DNA from: DASUFZ01 sp035541475
GTDB lineage: Bacteria > Myxococcota_A > UBA9160 > SMWR01
Direction: 5' to 3'
Length of the DNA: 64,000 bases
Assembly: GCA_035541475.1 (NCBI GenBank)
Contig: DATKND010000182.1
Location: 1-64,000 of the forward strand
Position numbers and translations under genes: made by a program. The notes under the pieces were generated by a model, which was given only the letters and a program-made list of their open reading frames with translations, did not search any database and was not told the origin of the DNA. Within the stretch, counting starts at the first letter, position 1, and each line of letters begins with the position of its first letter. Below, in pieces: positions 30,394 through 38,733 of the stretch.

Positions 30394-30410
30394 TTACGGC
30401 GCAGCCGTAA
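30394..30410 (-). terminator. Hairpin after trxB
   Basis: A perfect 7-bp stem (TTACGGC and GCCGTAA around a 3-nt loop) lies 17 nt past the trxB stop and ahead of the next minus-strand gene. There is no run of T, so it is a weak or Rho-assisted terminator, or only a message 3'-end structure. Confidence 0.4.
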
Positions 30411-30426
30411 GCCGTCGCCAACCGGG

Positions 30427-31401
30427 TCAACCCTCTGAACTTCGCTCGGCTTCGCCTCGCCGCGCGCGGCCTTCGGCCGCTTGCTCCGCGAGCCAGCGCT
30501 CGGCATCGATCGCGGCCATGCAGCCGGTGCCCGCGGCGGTGACGGCCTGGCGATAGGTCGGGTCCATCGCGTCTCCGCACGCGAAGACACCCTCGCGCGA
30601 GGTTCGCGTCGTGCCGGGCCGCACGGCGATGTAGCCGACCGGGTCGAGGTCGATCTGTCCGCGGAAGAGCTGCGTGTTCGGCTCGTGCCCGATCGCGACG
30701 AACATCGCCTCCACCGGCAGCTCGCGGTGCTCGCCCGTCACCACGTCCCGGATGCGAAGTCCGCGCACCGAATCGCTGCCCTGGACCTCGTCTACCTCCG
30801 CGTTCCACACGAACTCGATCTTCGGATTCGCGAAGGCCCGCTCCTGCATGATCTTCGAGGCGCGCAGCCGATCGCGGCGGTGGATCACGTTCACCTTCGT
30901 GGCGAAGCGCGTCAGGAAGATCGCCTCCTCCATCGCGGTATCGCCTCCGCCCACCACGGCCATCGCCTTGCCGCGATAGAGCGCGCCGTCGCAGGTCGCG
31001 CAGGCCGACACGCCGCGGTTCTGCAGGCGCTTCTCGGATTCGATCCCGAGCCACTTCGCCTCGGCGCCGGTCGCGAGGATCACCGCTTCGGCGAGGAACA
31101 CTCGCGAGCCGACCTCGATCCGGAAGGGGCGCTCGCGAAGCTCGACCCGCGTCGCGTCCTCGAGCAGCACTTCGGATCCAAAGCGCTCGGCCTGCTTCTG
31201 GAAGAGCTCCATCATCTCGGGCCCGCTCACGCCCTCCGGAAAGCCCGGGTAGTTCTCCACCTCGGTCGTGAGCATGAGCTGGCCGCCGAACTTGCAGCCC
31301 GCCACCACCACGGGCGCGAGCTCGGCGCGCGCGGCGTAGATCGCCGCGGTGTAGCCGGCCGGGCCGCTGCCGACGATCAAGAGCTTCTGCCGCTCGGACA
31401 C
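30427..31401 (-). CDS. trxB: Thioredoxin reductase TrxB
   Basis: FAD/NADPH flavoenzyme. 324 residues from a GTG at 31401 with GGAG 6 nt upstream. FAD motif IVGSGPAGYTAA, redox pair Cys134-Cys137 in CATCDGA, NADPH motif VVGGGDTAMEEA, and GVFACGDAMDPTYRQAVTAAGTGCMAA. The last residues (EGRARRGEAERSSEG) are encoded by palindromic, low-complexity DNA and are probably dispensable. Lies 8 nt after the glutaredoxin gene, so the two redox genes form one unit. Confidence 0.95.
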   Translation of the reverse strand: MSERQKLLIVGSGPAGYTAAIYAARAELAPVVVAGCKFGGQLMLTTEVENYPGFPEGVSGPEMMELFQKQAERFGSEVLLEDATRVELRERPFRIEVGSRVFLAEAVILATGAEAKWLGIESEKRLQNRGVSACATCDGALYRGKAMAVVGGGDTAMEEAIFLTRFATKVNVIHRRDRLRASKIMQERAFANPKIEFVWNAEVDEVQGSDSVRGLRIRDVVTGEHRELPVEAMFVAIGHEPNTQLFRGQIDLDPVGYIAVRPGTTRTSREGVFACGDAMDPTYRQAVTAAGTGCMAAIDAERWLAEQAAEGRARRGEAERSSEG

Positions 31402-31409
31402 TTCGTCTC

Positions 31410-31661
31410 CTAGGCGAGCAGCGCGTCGAGCTCGCCCGACGCGTCGAGCGCGGCGAGATCGTCGAAGCCACCGACGTGGCGCTCGCCGATCCAGATCTGC
31501 GGGACGCTGGTGCGGCCGCTGCGCTCGACCATCTCGCGTCGGCGCAGCGGATCCGCCTCCACGTCGATCTCGTCCCAGCGCTGGCCCTTTCGCGTCAGCA
31601 GTGCTTTGGCCATGCGGCAGTAGGGACACCATTGCGTCGTGTAGATCGTGATCTTTCCCAT
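31410..31661 (-). CDS. grxC: Glutaredoxin, GrxC-like
   Basis: 83 residues, MGKITIYTTQWCPYCRMAKA, a dithiol active site Cys12-Pro-Tyr-Cys15, then TSVPQIWIGERHVGGFDDLAAL with the cis-Pro and the glutathione-binding GG-D. The ATG at 31661 follows GGAG at 6 nt. A longer frame starting inside the upstream gene is rejected. A glutathione ligase gene lies 4 kb away on the same strand, in keeping with glutathione use. Confidence 0.93.
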   Translation of the reverse strand: MGKITIYTTQWCPYCRMAKALLTRKGQRWDEIDVEADPLRRREMVERSGRTSVPQIWIGERHVGGFDDLAALDASGELDALLA

Positions 31662-31696
31662 CCACCACTCCGAGAGCTCGGGAGAATAGCGTCCGC

Positions 31697-33388
31697 CTAC
31701 AGCGGCTCCGTGATCGGGAGATCCTCCCACATGAGCTGCAGGAAGGTCCCGATGAAGAACGACATGAAGGCCATCAGGAAGATCGCGGAAGGGAACACGT
31801 GGAAGGGCTCGATCCCGAGCACCACGGGCAGCTCACCGATGAACGGCGGCATGATCTGGCGCAGCTGCTCGATGCTCTCGGCCTTGTTCTCCCCCGCCCA
31901 TTCCCGCACCGCCATGAACGGCCCGATCATGCTGGTGAGAACGAGGCCGATGCCGGTCGACTGCACGAGGCCGAGCAGGAAGATCTGCATCGCGCGCTCG
32001 AAGGCGACGGAGCTGTCGCCGAGCCGCCGCTGCACCTCGATGTAGAGGTAGAGCAAGGTCACCAGCCCCACCACGACGGACATCGTGGCGAGCGGGACGA
32101 ACGAGCGCGTGACCAGGTCCCACACCTCGTCGATGAAGAAGATCGGCAGATAGCCGACGATGATGCCGGCCATGATGCGCGGCACCGACGCGTGGAAGAA
32201 GGCGAGGTCGCGGCGCACCAGGAAGCGGTAGAGCAGGAACCAGATGACCGCCGCGTCGGCCACCGCCAGCTCCACCGAGCAGAGCCAATCGAAGGCCCGC
32301 GGCGCCGATTGGTAGGTCGCCGCGGCGAGCGCGAAGGGTGCCGCGAACGCGAGGAGCACCAGGACGTAGTTGCGGGTGCGCTGTCGCGAGAGCACGCGGT
32401 CGGCGTCGTCGCGCCCGCGATGGAGATTGTTCGCGTGCTGGATCATCACCGCCGCGTGGTGGACGTCGTACTGGCGCAGAAACCACGCCTCGAGCTTCTT
32501 GAGCACGCGCAGGCAGTCCTTGTGGTGCGGCCGTCGCAGGAACGGAACCAGGTCGCGTCCGCGCTTCACCAGCATCTCGCCGCGCGCATGGATCGCGTGG
32601 CGCACCTCGGCCTCGCGGCTCTCGAAGGGCGAGTCCTCGCTCTCGAAGGCGCCGCTCTCCTCGTCGAGACAGACGTCCTCGAGCCAGCGGTAGAAGTGGC
32701 GTTCGGCCAGGCGCACGACGCAGCGGTTGATCGCGGCCTGGTCGTGACCCTCGAGCGTGGCGAAGAAGCCCGTCTCCGAGAGGTCGTCCGCCGGATCGAA
32801 TGGATCGACTTCTCCCGCGACGTAGGCGGCCAGGTACTCGGGCTCGGCGCGGTCCAGCAGCCGGTAGAGCGCGCAGTAGACGAGCTTTCGCAGGTGCAGC
32901 ACCGCGATGCGGAGGCCCGGGCGCTCGTCCTGCGACGACCCGCTCGCGAAGCGCATCGCGATCTGCGCGATCAGCGCGACGTCCTGCCAGACGCGCTGGA
33001 GCGCATCGCGACCGAGGCGGGTGTCGGACTCGAGGCGCCGCGTGACCGCCTCGAGGTGGCGAGGGATCTGGAGCACGAGCCGCGAGACGAGGAGCTGCGA
33101 GTCGCGCGCGCGCGCCTCCGGCGCCAGCAGTGTGGGTCGCGTCGCGAGGTCCTGGAGCTGGAGGAAGAGCTCGGCCGGGTCGTGGCGCCGCGCGTGGAAG
33201 GAAAAGGTCTCCGGGAAGATCCGCTCGAAGCCCTGCCCGCGGTCGCACTCGAAGCGGACCTCGCGCGCGTGGAAGGCGTAGGTGAAGCGGAAGGTCAGGC
33301 GCAGCCGCTCGATCCGCAGCTCCAGCCGGTCGAGCGCCGCGGCGGGAGCGCGCGCGGGCCGGTCCACGATCGCTGCAGAAGCCGTCAC
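31697..33388 (-). CDS. Large membrane protein of unknown function, six C-terminal helices
   Basis: 563 residues from a GTG at 33388. The first 330 residues are soluble, Arg/Leu-rich and helical (two blocks, about 20-250 and 250-330, the second with HAAVMIQHANNLHRG). The last 230 hold six probable membrane helices at about 345-365, 375-400, 410-435, 440-465, 475-505 and 530-555. No family is recognised. It sits 35 nt ahead of glutaredoxin and 4 nt after the receiver-PAS gene, so it is in the same transcript as both. Confidence 0.75.
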   Translation of the reverse strand: MTASAAIVDRPARAPAAALDRLELRIERLRLTFRFTYAFHAREVRFECDRGQGFERIFPETFSFHARRHDPAELFLQLQDLATRPTLLAPEARARDSQLLVSRLVLQIPRHLEAVTRRLESDTRLGRDALQRVWQDVALIAQIAMRFASGSSQDERPGLRIAVLHLRKLVYCALYRLLDRAEPEYLAAYVAGEVDPFDPADDLSETGFFATLEGHDQAAINRCVVRLAERHFYRWLEDVCLDEESGAFESEDSPFESREAEVRHAIHARGEMLVKRGRDLVPFLRRPHHKDCLRVLKKLEAWFLRQYDVHHAAVMIQHANNLHRGRDDADRVLSRQRTRNYVLVLLAFAAPFALAAATYQSAPRAFDWLCSVELAVADAAVIWFLLYRFLVRRDLAFFHASVPRIMAGIIVGYLPIFFIDEVWDLVTRSFVPLATMSVVVGLVTLLYLYIEVQRRLGDSSVAFERAMQIFLLGLVQSTGIGLVLTSMIGPFMAVREWAGENKAESIEQLRQIMPPFIGELPVVLGIEPFHVFPSAIFLMAFMSFFIGTFLQLMWEDLPITEPL

Positions 33389-33392
33389 GCGC

Positions 33393-34526
33393 TCAGAGAA
33401 CCGACGCCCCGGCCTTCTCGCCGGTCTCGTAGTACTCGTCCACGCGCCGCGCGAGCTCGGCCACGCGCTGCGGCAGCTCGTCGCGCAGCGGCCAGCGCGC
33501 GAGCGCGATGCGCATGCGGTCCTGGAGGAGATGCGCGTCGGGAAAGCTCTGGCGCGCCATCGCGTCGTCCACCTCGAGCCAGTTGTCGACGGCCGTGCGC
33601 GTGCGCGAGATGCGCTCGCCGAGCTCGCTCATGCCCGCCGACTGCACGCTCGAGTGCCGGATCCCGTCGGAGAGCTCGCGCAGCTTCTCGCGCGCGGACT
33701 CGAGCACGGGCCGCAGCGCGGCGCGCTCGGACACGATGTCGCCGAGCAGCTCGCTGAAGCGCCGCTGCAGCGGCTCGTGCGACACCTCGCGGAAGAGCAG
33801 CACGCGGCCGAGCCGCCGCCCCGCGTCGTCGGCGAGGCTGCGCGCCGTCACGCGGAAGCGGTGGTTGTCGACGTCGACGTCGCAGAAGGCGACGCCTTCC
33901 TCCTTCTCGGCCTCGCGCACGGCGGCCTCGATGCGGTCGACACCCTTGCGTGACAGCACCTCGCTGAAGGGGCGCCCGCGCACGTCGCCGCCGAGCCCGA
34001 GGTACTCGCGCACGGGCCGGTTGATCGCCTGCACCACACCGTCGGCGTCGAGCGAGATGGCTCCGGTGTCGAGCTCGTCCATCACCGCCTCGAGGAACCC
34101 GTTGGCCTTGCGCAGATCCGCCAGCAGCCGCTCGTTCTCGACGGCGAGCTTGTGGTGCTCGACCGCCTGCTTCATCAGCTGCTTCAGCTGCTCCGGCTCC
34201 CAGGGCTTCGTGATGTAGGCGTAGACGTGGCCGTCGTTGATCGCCTGGATGATGGCGTCGATGTCGGAGAAGCCGGTCAGGATCATGCGCACCGTCGATG
34301 GATGGCGGCGGCACACCTCGGCCACGAACTCGACGCCGCTCATGTCGGGCATGCGCTGGTCGGTCAGCACCGCCGCGAACGGCGCCTTCTCGTCGAGCAA
34401 CGCCAGCGCCTTCCGAGCGTCCGTCGAGGTGTGGACCTCGTAGTCGTCCTGGAAGGTGAAGGTCATCGTCTCGAGGATGGCCTCCTCGTCGTCGACGACC
34501 AGAATGCGCGGCAGCGGTTCGCTCAT
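33393..34526 (-). CDS. Receiver-PAS response regulator with no DNA-binding or enzymatic output
   Basis: 377 residues. Receiver 5-125 with acidic pocket VVDDEE, phospho-Asp56 in LTDQRMPDMSG and Lys in YITKPWEPEQL, a pattern typical of regulators linked to HD-GYP or sensor proteins. A coiled linker follows, then PAS (about 150-260: ETGAISLD-like DTGAISLDADGVVQAINR), and a C-terminal helical region without a recognisable output. The start at ATG 34526 is chosen; an ATG 48 nt upstream overlaps the DUF1232 gene by 29 nt. Probably signals by protein contact, perhaps with the membrane protein encoded 4 nt downstream. Confidence 0.82.
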   Translation of the reverse strand: MSEPLPRILVVDDEEAILETMTFTFQDDYEVHTSTDARKALALLDEKAPFAAVLTDQRMPDMSGVEFVAEVCRRHPSTVRMILTGFSDIDAIIQAINDGHVYAYITKPWEPEQLKQLMKQAVEHHKLAVENERLLADLRKANGFLEAVMDELDTGAISLDADGVVQAINRPVREYLGLGGDVRGRPFSEVLSRKGVDRIEAAVREAEKEEGVAFCDVDVDNHRFRVTARSLADDAGRRLGRVLLFREVSHEPLQRRFSELLGDIVSERAALRPVLESAREKLRELSDGIRHSSVQSAGMSELGERISRTRTAVDNWLEVDDAMARQSFPDAHLLQDRMRIALARWPLRDELPQRVAELARRVDEYYETGEKAGASVL

Positions 34527-34545
34527 GCGAGCCGTCTGCGCGGTG

Positions 34546-35133
34546 TCACCAGCCGAAGAAGCGGCGTCGGCCACTCCCGCTCGTGTCCTTGCGCTTCGCC
34601 TCTTCCGCTGCCTTCCGCTCGTTGATCTCCGCGCGGATGTGCTTGCGGTGCTCCTCGGTGCGCTTGCGCAGCCGGTCGCCTCCGATCTTGGTCCACGGTC
34701 GCTGCTCCTCGGGTGCGCTGAGTCCGCGGAACTTGCGATAGCCCCAGAGCTCGTGCTTGAACTCCTCCTCGACGAATTTCACCATGATCGCGTCATCGAG
34801 GAAGCCGAGCGCCGGGATGTGATCGGGGATCAGGTCCTCGGGGTTGGCGAAGTAGGCGAGCCCGGCGAGCACCTGGTTCTTCACCGGCTGCGGCGCCTTG
34901 TACTCCTCGTCGAGGATGATCTGTGTCATGTCCTCGAGCGTCTGGATCGCATCGAGCACGAACTGCGGCGCGTGTGCGGACTCGCGCACCGTCTCCACGA
35001 GCTTGCGCGCGTCCTTCAGGATCGTCTCGGGATCGAGCTTCGCGGCGTTCAGCTTGGCCTGCTTGTACAGATCGCGGAAGTACGACGCGTCCTTCTCATC
35101 GAGATCGAAGGTGACCTTGAACTTCTTGCCCAT
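34546..35133 (-). CDS. DUF1232 (YkvA-like) protein
   Basis: 195 residues. A charged N-terminal helical region, then the DUF1232 signature LAGLAYFANPEDLIPDHIPALGFLDDAIMV at about 90-120, then a basic, helical tail. The domain is widespread and of unknown function; it usually carries short hydrophobic helices. Cotranscribed with the receiver-PAS gene 19 nt downstream. Confidence 0.85.
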   Translation of the reverse strand: MGKKFKVTFDLDEKDASYFRDLYKQAKLNAAKLDPETILKDARKLVETVRESAHAPQFVLDAIQTLEDMTQIILDEEYKAPQPVKNQVLAGLAYFANPEDLIPDHIPALGFLDDAIMVKFVEEEFKHELWGYRKFRGLSAPEEQRPWTKIGGDRLRKRTEEHRKHIRAEINERKAAEEAKRKDTSGSGRRRFFGW

Positions 35134-35172
35134 GTCGATCTCCCGCGCGGCTCCCCGAGGGGCCGCACTGTA

Positions 35173-36540
35173 TCAATAGCGCGCGTACTCGATCAAGCGC
35201 GGCACCTCGCGCGACCACTCGCCTTCCCACAGCTGCGCGACGCGATGACCCGGACTCACGCCCTGCTCGAGCTGCGCGAAGACCGGCGCGAGGAAGCCGG
35301 TCTCGTCGCGATCGCGGCGACCGGCGTGCGCGATGCGCGCGAGACCTTCGCGCGCGATGCGAGCGAGTTCCCGCGCGAGCTCGAGCACCGGCACGCCTCC
35401 GTAGCGTGCGCCGAGACCGCGGCGCGCGACGTCCGAGCGCGCGGCCTCGCGCGTCTCGGCGTCGAACGCCGACACGAGCGCGTAGGCCTGCGCGAGCGAG
35501 TCATCGTCGTAGAGGACTCCCTTCCACAGCGCGGGCAGCGAACAGGTCAGACCCGGCGGCACCGCGTCGGCGCCGCGCACCTCGATCACGCCGCGCTTGA
35601 GCCGCACGTCCGGGAAGAGCGTGGTGAGATGCCGGTCGAAGTCGCCGAGCGTCGCCCGTTCTCCTTCGAAGCCCTCGCGCAGGAAGCGGCGGAAGGTGGT
35701 CGTGTGCGCGGGGCGGTAGACGCCGTCGCGGACGAGGAAGAACATCGGGACGTCGAGCGCCCATTCGACGTACTCGCGGTAGCCGAAGCCCTCGTCGAAG
35801 GCGAAGGGCAGCAGGCCGCAGCGCTCGGGGTCGGTGTGTGACCAGATGTGGAGTCGGCGCGTGGTGAAGCCGTTGGCCTTGCCCTCCGAGACGCTCGAGT
35901 TCGCGAAGATGGCCGAGACGATCGGCGAGATCGCGAGCCCGCAGCGCATCTTCGCGACCATGTCGGTCTCGTCGCCATAGTCGAAGTTCGCCTGCACCGT
36001 CGCGGTGGCGAACATCATCTCGAGCGCGAGCGAGCCACGCGTCGGCAGGTAGCTCCGCATGATGCGGTAGCGGGCTTTCGGCATCACCGGGATCCGATCG
36101 ACGCCGTGGAGCGGATGGATGCCGAGCCCGAGCCAGACGATCCGCATCGGATCGCAGACGCGCTTCATCAGCGCGAGATGCGCGTGGAACTCGTCGCAGG
36201 TCTCGTGGATCGTGCGAAGCGGCGCGCCCGAAAGCTCCATCTGACCGCCGGGCTCGAGCGTGATGCTGGCGCCGCCCTTTTCGAGCCCGATCAGGAACTC
36301 GCCTTCCCGCAGCGGCTGCCAGCCGTCCGCCTCGGCCACCCGGGCGAGCACCGCGCCGATGCCGCGCTCGCCTTCGTAAGGCACCGGCTGATGCGTGTCG
36401 GCGTAGAGGCCGATCTTCTCGTGTTCGGTCCCGACGCGCCAGCGATCGCGCGGCTTCTCCCCGCTGGCCAGATGCGCGACCAGCTCGTCGACGGACTCGA
36501 CGGGCCGCGCGCCGGTCGGCTCCTGACGATCGCGGCTCAC
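35173..36540 (-). CDS. gshA: Glutamate-cysteine ligase (plant/alphaproteobacterial GSH1 type)
   Basis: ATP-dependent first step of glutathione synthesis. 455 residues from a GTG. Motifs of this class: WRVGTEHEKIGLY, ITLEPGGQMELSGAPLRTIHETC, LGLGIHPL, MMFATATVQANFDYGDE and IFANSSVSEGK. It is unrelated in sequence to enterobacterial GshA but does the same reaction. Glutaredoxin and thioredoxin reductase lie downstream on the same strand. A gshB partner is not in the window. Confidence 0.92.
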   Translation of the reverse strand: MSRDRQEPTGARPVESVDELVAHLASGEKPRDRWRVGTEHEKIGLYADTHQPVPYEGERGIGAVLARVAEADGWQPLREGEFLIGLEKGGASITLEPGGQMELSGAPLRTIHETCDEFHAHLALMKRVCDPMRIVWLGLGIHPLHGVDRIPVMPKARYRIMRSYLPTRGSLALEMMFATATVQANFDYGDETDMVAKMRCGLAISPIVSAIFANSSVSEGKANGFTTRRLHIWSHTDPERCGLLPFAFDEGFGYREYVEWALDVPMFFLVRDGVYRPAHTTTFRRFLREGFEGERATLGDFDRHLTTLFPDVRLKRGVIEVRGADAVPPGLTCSLPALWKGVLYDDDSLAQAYALVSAFDAETREAARSDVARRGLGARYGGVPVLELARELARIAREGLARIAHAGRRDRDETGFLAPVFAQLEQGVSPGHRVAQLWEGEWSREVPRLIEYARY

Positions 36541-36568
36541 GCCGTCCGCCGTCGCGTCGCGCGCACGC

Positions 36569-37012
36569 TCACGGAGTCGCGGCCTCTTCGAGGAAACGCT
36601 CGAGGAAGCTGCAGAGCGCGCGGGAGATCTCCTCGCGCGCGGTGAAGGGGAAGCTGAGGCACGGGCCTTCTTCCTTGCCGGCGCGGAAGGGTCCCACCAA
36701 CGTGACCTCGCCGCGGCTCTTGGCGGTGACGATCGCGCGGTGTCGTCCGCGCGTCAGGTCGAACTCGACCGCGCGCAAGTGCTTGTCGTCGACGCGCACA
36801 TCGCCGAGCGCGACGCGAAGGTGCGGCGCGCCCGCGGCGGCCGCGGCCTTGTGGAAGCCCTCGAGCGCCTCGGCGACCTGCGCGCGCAGACCCTCGGCTT
36901 CGCGCCGTGCCTCTGAGAGTCCCTGGGCGTGGGAGGACTCGCGCTCGCCGAGCCGTTGTCCGAGCGAGGCAAGACGCGTCGCGAGCTCGTCGGCCGGGGG
37001 AATGCGCGACAT
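36569..37012 (-). CDS. Hypothetical protein with N-terminal coiled coil
   Basis: 147 residues from ATG 37012. Residues 1-60 are a heptad-like helix (LATRLASLGQRLGERESS...EARREAEGLRAQVAEALEGF). The rest is a small alpha/beta domain with VEFDLTRGRHRAIVTAKSRGEVTLVGPF and ends in SRALCSFLERFLEEA. No signal peptide, no known family. It precedes the ligase gene by 28 nt and is probably cotranscribed with it. Confidence 0.7.
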   Translation of the reverse strand: MSRIPPADELATRLASLGQRLGERESSHAQGLSEARREAEGLRAQVAEALEGFHKAAAAAGAPHLRVALGDVRVDDKHLRAVEFDLTRGRHRAIVTAKSRGEVTLVGPFRAGKEEGPCLSFPFTAREEISRALCSFLERFLEEAATP

Positions 37013-37080
37013 GGCCCGGGATGCTCGCACATCCCGCCGGATCGGTGCAGGGGCCACGGCCCCCCGAGCGCGTATGGCCG

Positions 37081-38448
37081 CTATCGAGTCGTCTCGCGCG
37101 CGACCTGGCGATTGCCTTCGAGCTGCGCGAGCAGCATGTCGCGCGCGACCTGGAAGCGTCCCCGTAGCGAGGACGGGATCGGCTCGCGCGTCGCGAGGCC
37201 GCGCACGTTCGCGGGATTCACGTAGCGACCGTCCTTGCTAAAGCGGAAGCAGACGTGCGGACCGGTGGCGAGGCCGGTCGAGCCGACGTAACCGATCACC
37301 TGCTTCTGTCGGACCGTCTGCCCGACCCGCAGGTCCTTCGCGTAACGCGAGAGGTGAGCGTAGAACGACTCGACCCCAGTGCGGTGGCGGATCTTCACCA
37401 GGTTCCCGAAGCCTCCACCCCAGTCGCGATAGGTGACGACCCCGTCCGCGACCGCCCACACCGGCGTGCCTTCCGGCGCCGCGTAGTCGATGCCGTGGTG
37501 AGGTCGCGTGATCTTGAGGATGGGGTGGAAGCGCGCGTCGCTGTAGGGCGAGGTCACGCGGCCGTGCCACACCGGCGACATCAGGAACTGGCCCTCGACC
37601 GAGCTGCCGTCCGGGTGGTAGTAGCCGCCGCGACCCTTCTCGGTCTCGAAGTAGACCGCCTCGTAGTGACCTGCGGCGCCGTCGTAGCGCGCGGCCAGGA
37701 TGCGGCCCGGGCCCGAGTACTTCTCGTTGCCGTCGGGCTCGACGCGGTAGAGGCGCTCGTAGAGGATCTCGAACGCGTCACCGGCGCGGATCGCGCGATG
37801 GAAGTCGATGTCCCAGGCGAAGACGTCGGCGTAGTCGTGAGCGAGCTGGCCGTCCTCGCCGAGCACGGCGATCGCGTCGTAGAGATTGTCGGAGACGAGT
37901 CCCGCGATGCGGGCCGCGCGCGGCACCATGTGCGCCTCGCGGCGCGTGACCTCGTAGCCGTCGCCCGCGCGCTGCAGATGCCAGCCCGTGTTGGGCGCCG
38001 TCAGGTACTCGAAGTCGACGAGCTCGCCCTGCGCGTCGCGCGCGACGCGGAAGCGGTGGCCCGGCTGCGCGGAGCGGAAGTCGAAGTGCGGGGCGAGCGC
38101 GTGCGTGATCTCGAGCACGAGCTGCGGGGAGATGCCTTCCCGGCCGAGCGCGCGGGCCAGGGTCTCGCCCCGACCGAGCTCGCCTTCGGAGATCTGGAGG
38201 CGCGGCGGAGGCGGCGTCGGCGGCGTGTGCAGCGAGAGCGCGCCGACAGCCGGTGTCATCACGGCATCGAGGCCGCTCGCCACGAGGTCTGCAGGCGAGA
38301 GCGACCCAGCGCCACGCTCGCTCGGGAGGACCGGCTCGGCGTGAACCGAAGTCCATGCGAGACTCGCCGTCGCACCGATCGAGACGGCGATCCGTGCGGC
38401 GGAGCTGCGGACATGGCTTCGCGCACGGAGCTGCGGGCGCATGTGCAT
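37081..38448 (-). CDS. M23-family (LytM/MepM-like) cell-wall peptidase
   Basis: 455 residues. Signal peptide 1-37 (ending SVHA), a proline-rich linker (PPTPPPP), a LysM/OapA-like region at about 85-250, then the M23 domain. Zinc-site motif His317-xxx-Asp321 (HHGIDY) and His365 (AHLS) are present; the usual terminal HxH is His398-Val-Cys400 (GPHVCFRF), so the third metal ligand would be Cys. This variant also occurs in other MepM-like proteins. Expected to cut peptidoglycan cross-links in the periplasm. ATG 38448 has GGGAGAGG 6 nt upstream. It follows a 285-nt gap with a predicted sigma-28-type promoter. Confidence 0.9.
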   Translation of the reverse strand: MHMRPQLRARSHVRSSAARIAVSIGATASLAWTSVHAEPVLPSERGAGSLSPADLVASGLDAVMTPAVGALSLHTPPTPPPPRLQISEGELGRGETLARALGREGISPQLVLEITHALAPHFDFRSAQPGHRFRVARDAQGELVDFEYLTAPNTGWHLQRAGDGYEVTRREAHMVPRAARIAGLVSDNLYDAIAVLGEDGQLAHDYADVFAWDIDFHRAIRAGDAFEILYERLYRVEPDGNEKYSGPGRILAARYDGAAGHYEAVYFETEKGRGGYYHPDGSSVEGQFLMSPVWHGRVTSPYSDARFHPILKITRPHHGIDYAAPEGTPVWAVADGVVTYRDWGGGFGNLVKIRHRTGVESFYAHLSRYAKDLRVGQTVRQKQVIGYVGSTGLATGPHVCFRFSKDGRYVNPANVRGLATREPIPSSLRGRFQVARDMLLAQLEGNRQVARETTR

Positions 38449-38733
38449 CGGCTACCTCTCCCGCGGCCTGCCGCGTCGCCGCGATCCGTCCGGATCGCAG
38501 CCATCCGGGAAGCGCTCGTCTCTCCCGGATCTCGGACCTCGTCCCAGTTGGACGTCGTCGACGGTGGCCGCTCTTCGGGTTTTTCGCTCTCGAGGAATCC
38601 CCCCGGCGGAAAGGCGGCTCTCACACTACACCCATGTAGCGGCGATTGCACGCCTTTGCTGCCGACGATCCGGTAATCGGCCGACGAGAGATCGGCTTTA
38701 GGCAATTAGCGGGCGGAAGCGTGCGCCGCGCCG
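38449..38733 (-). other. Long structured leader of the M23 peptidase gene
   Basis: From the predicted start of transcription near 38667 to the ATG is about 220 nt. On the minus strand it contains small stem-loops, the clearest CTACA-TGGG-TGTAG immediately after GGCG-TGCAAT-CGCC. Cell-wall hydrolase genes are known targets of nucleotide-sensing riboswitches, but I could not match this leader to the c-di-AMP or c-di-GMP consensus by eye. No open reading frame of note. Confidence 0.4.
38674..38700 (-). promoter_or_regulatory. Possible sigma-28 (FliA-type) promoter of the M23 peptidase gene
   Basis: Minus strand: TAAAGCCG (38700-38693), 11 nt, GCCGATTA (38681-38674). The FliA consensus is TAAAGTTT-N11-GCCGATAA, so spacing is exact and the -10 matches seven of eight. 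The same bases also contain GCCGA and TCGGC as inverted halves, so a stem-loop is an alternative reading. Confidence 0.4.

Noticed and set aside
38449..38667. c-di-GMP or c-di-AMP riboswitch
   Set aside because: Fragments such as GCAAAGG and a GGGGGGATTCC stretch are suggestive, but the required conserved blocks and pairing could not be found in order.
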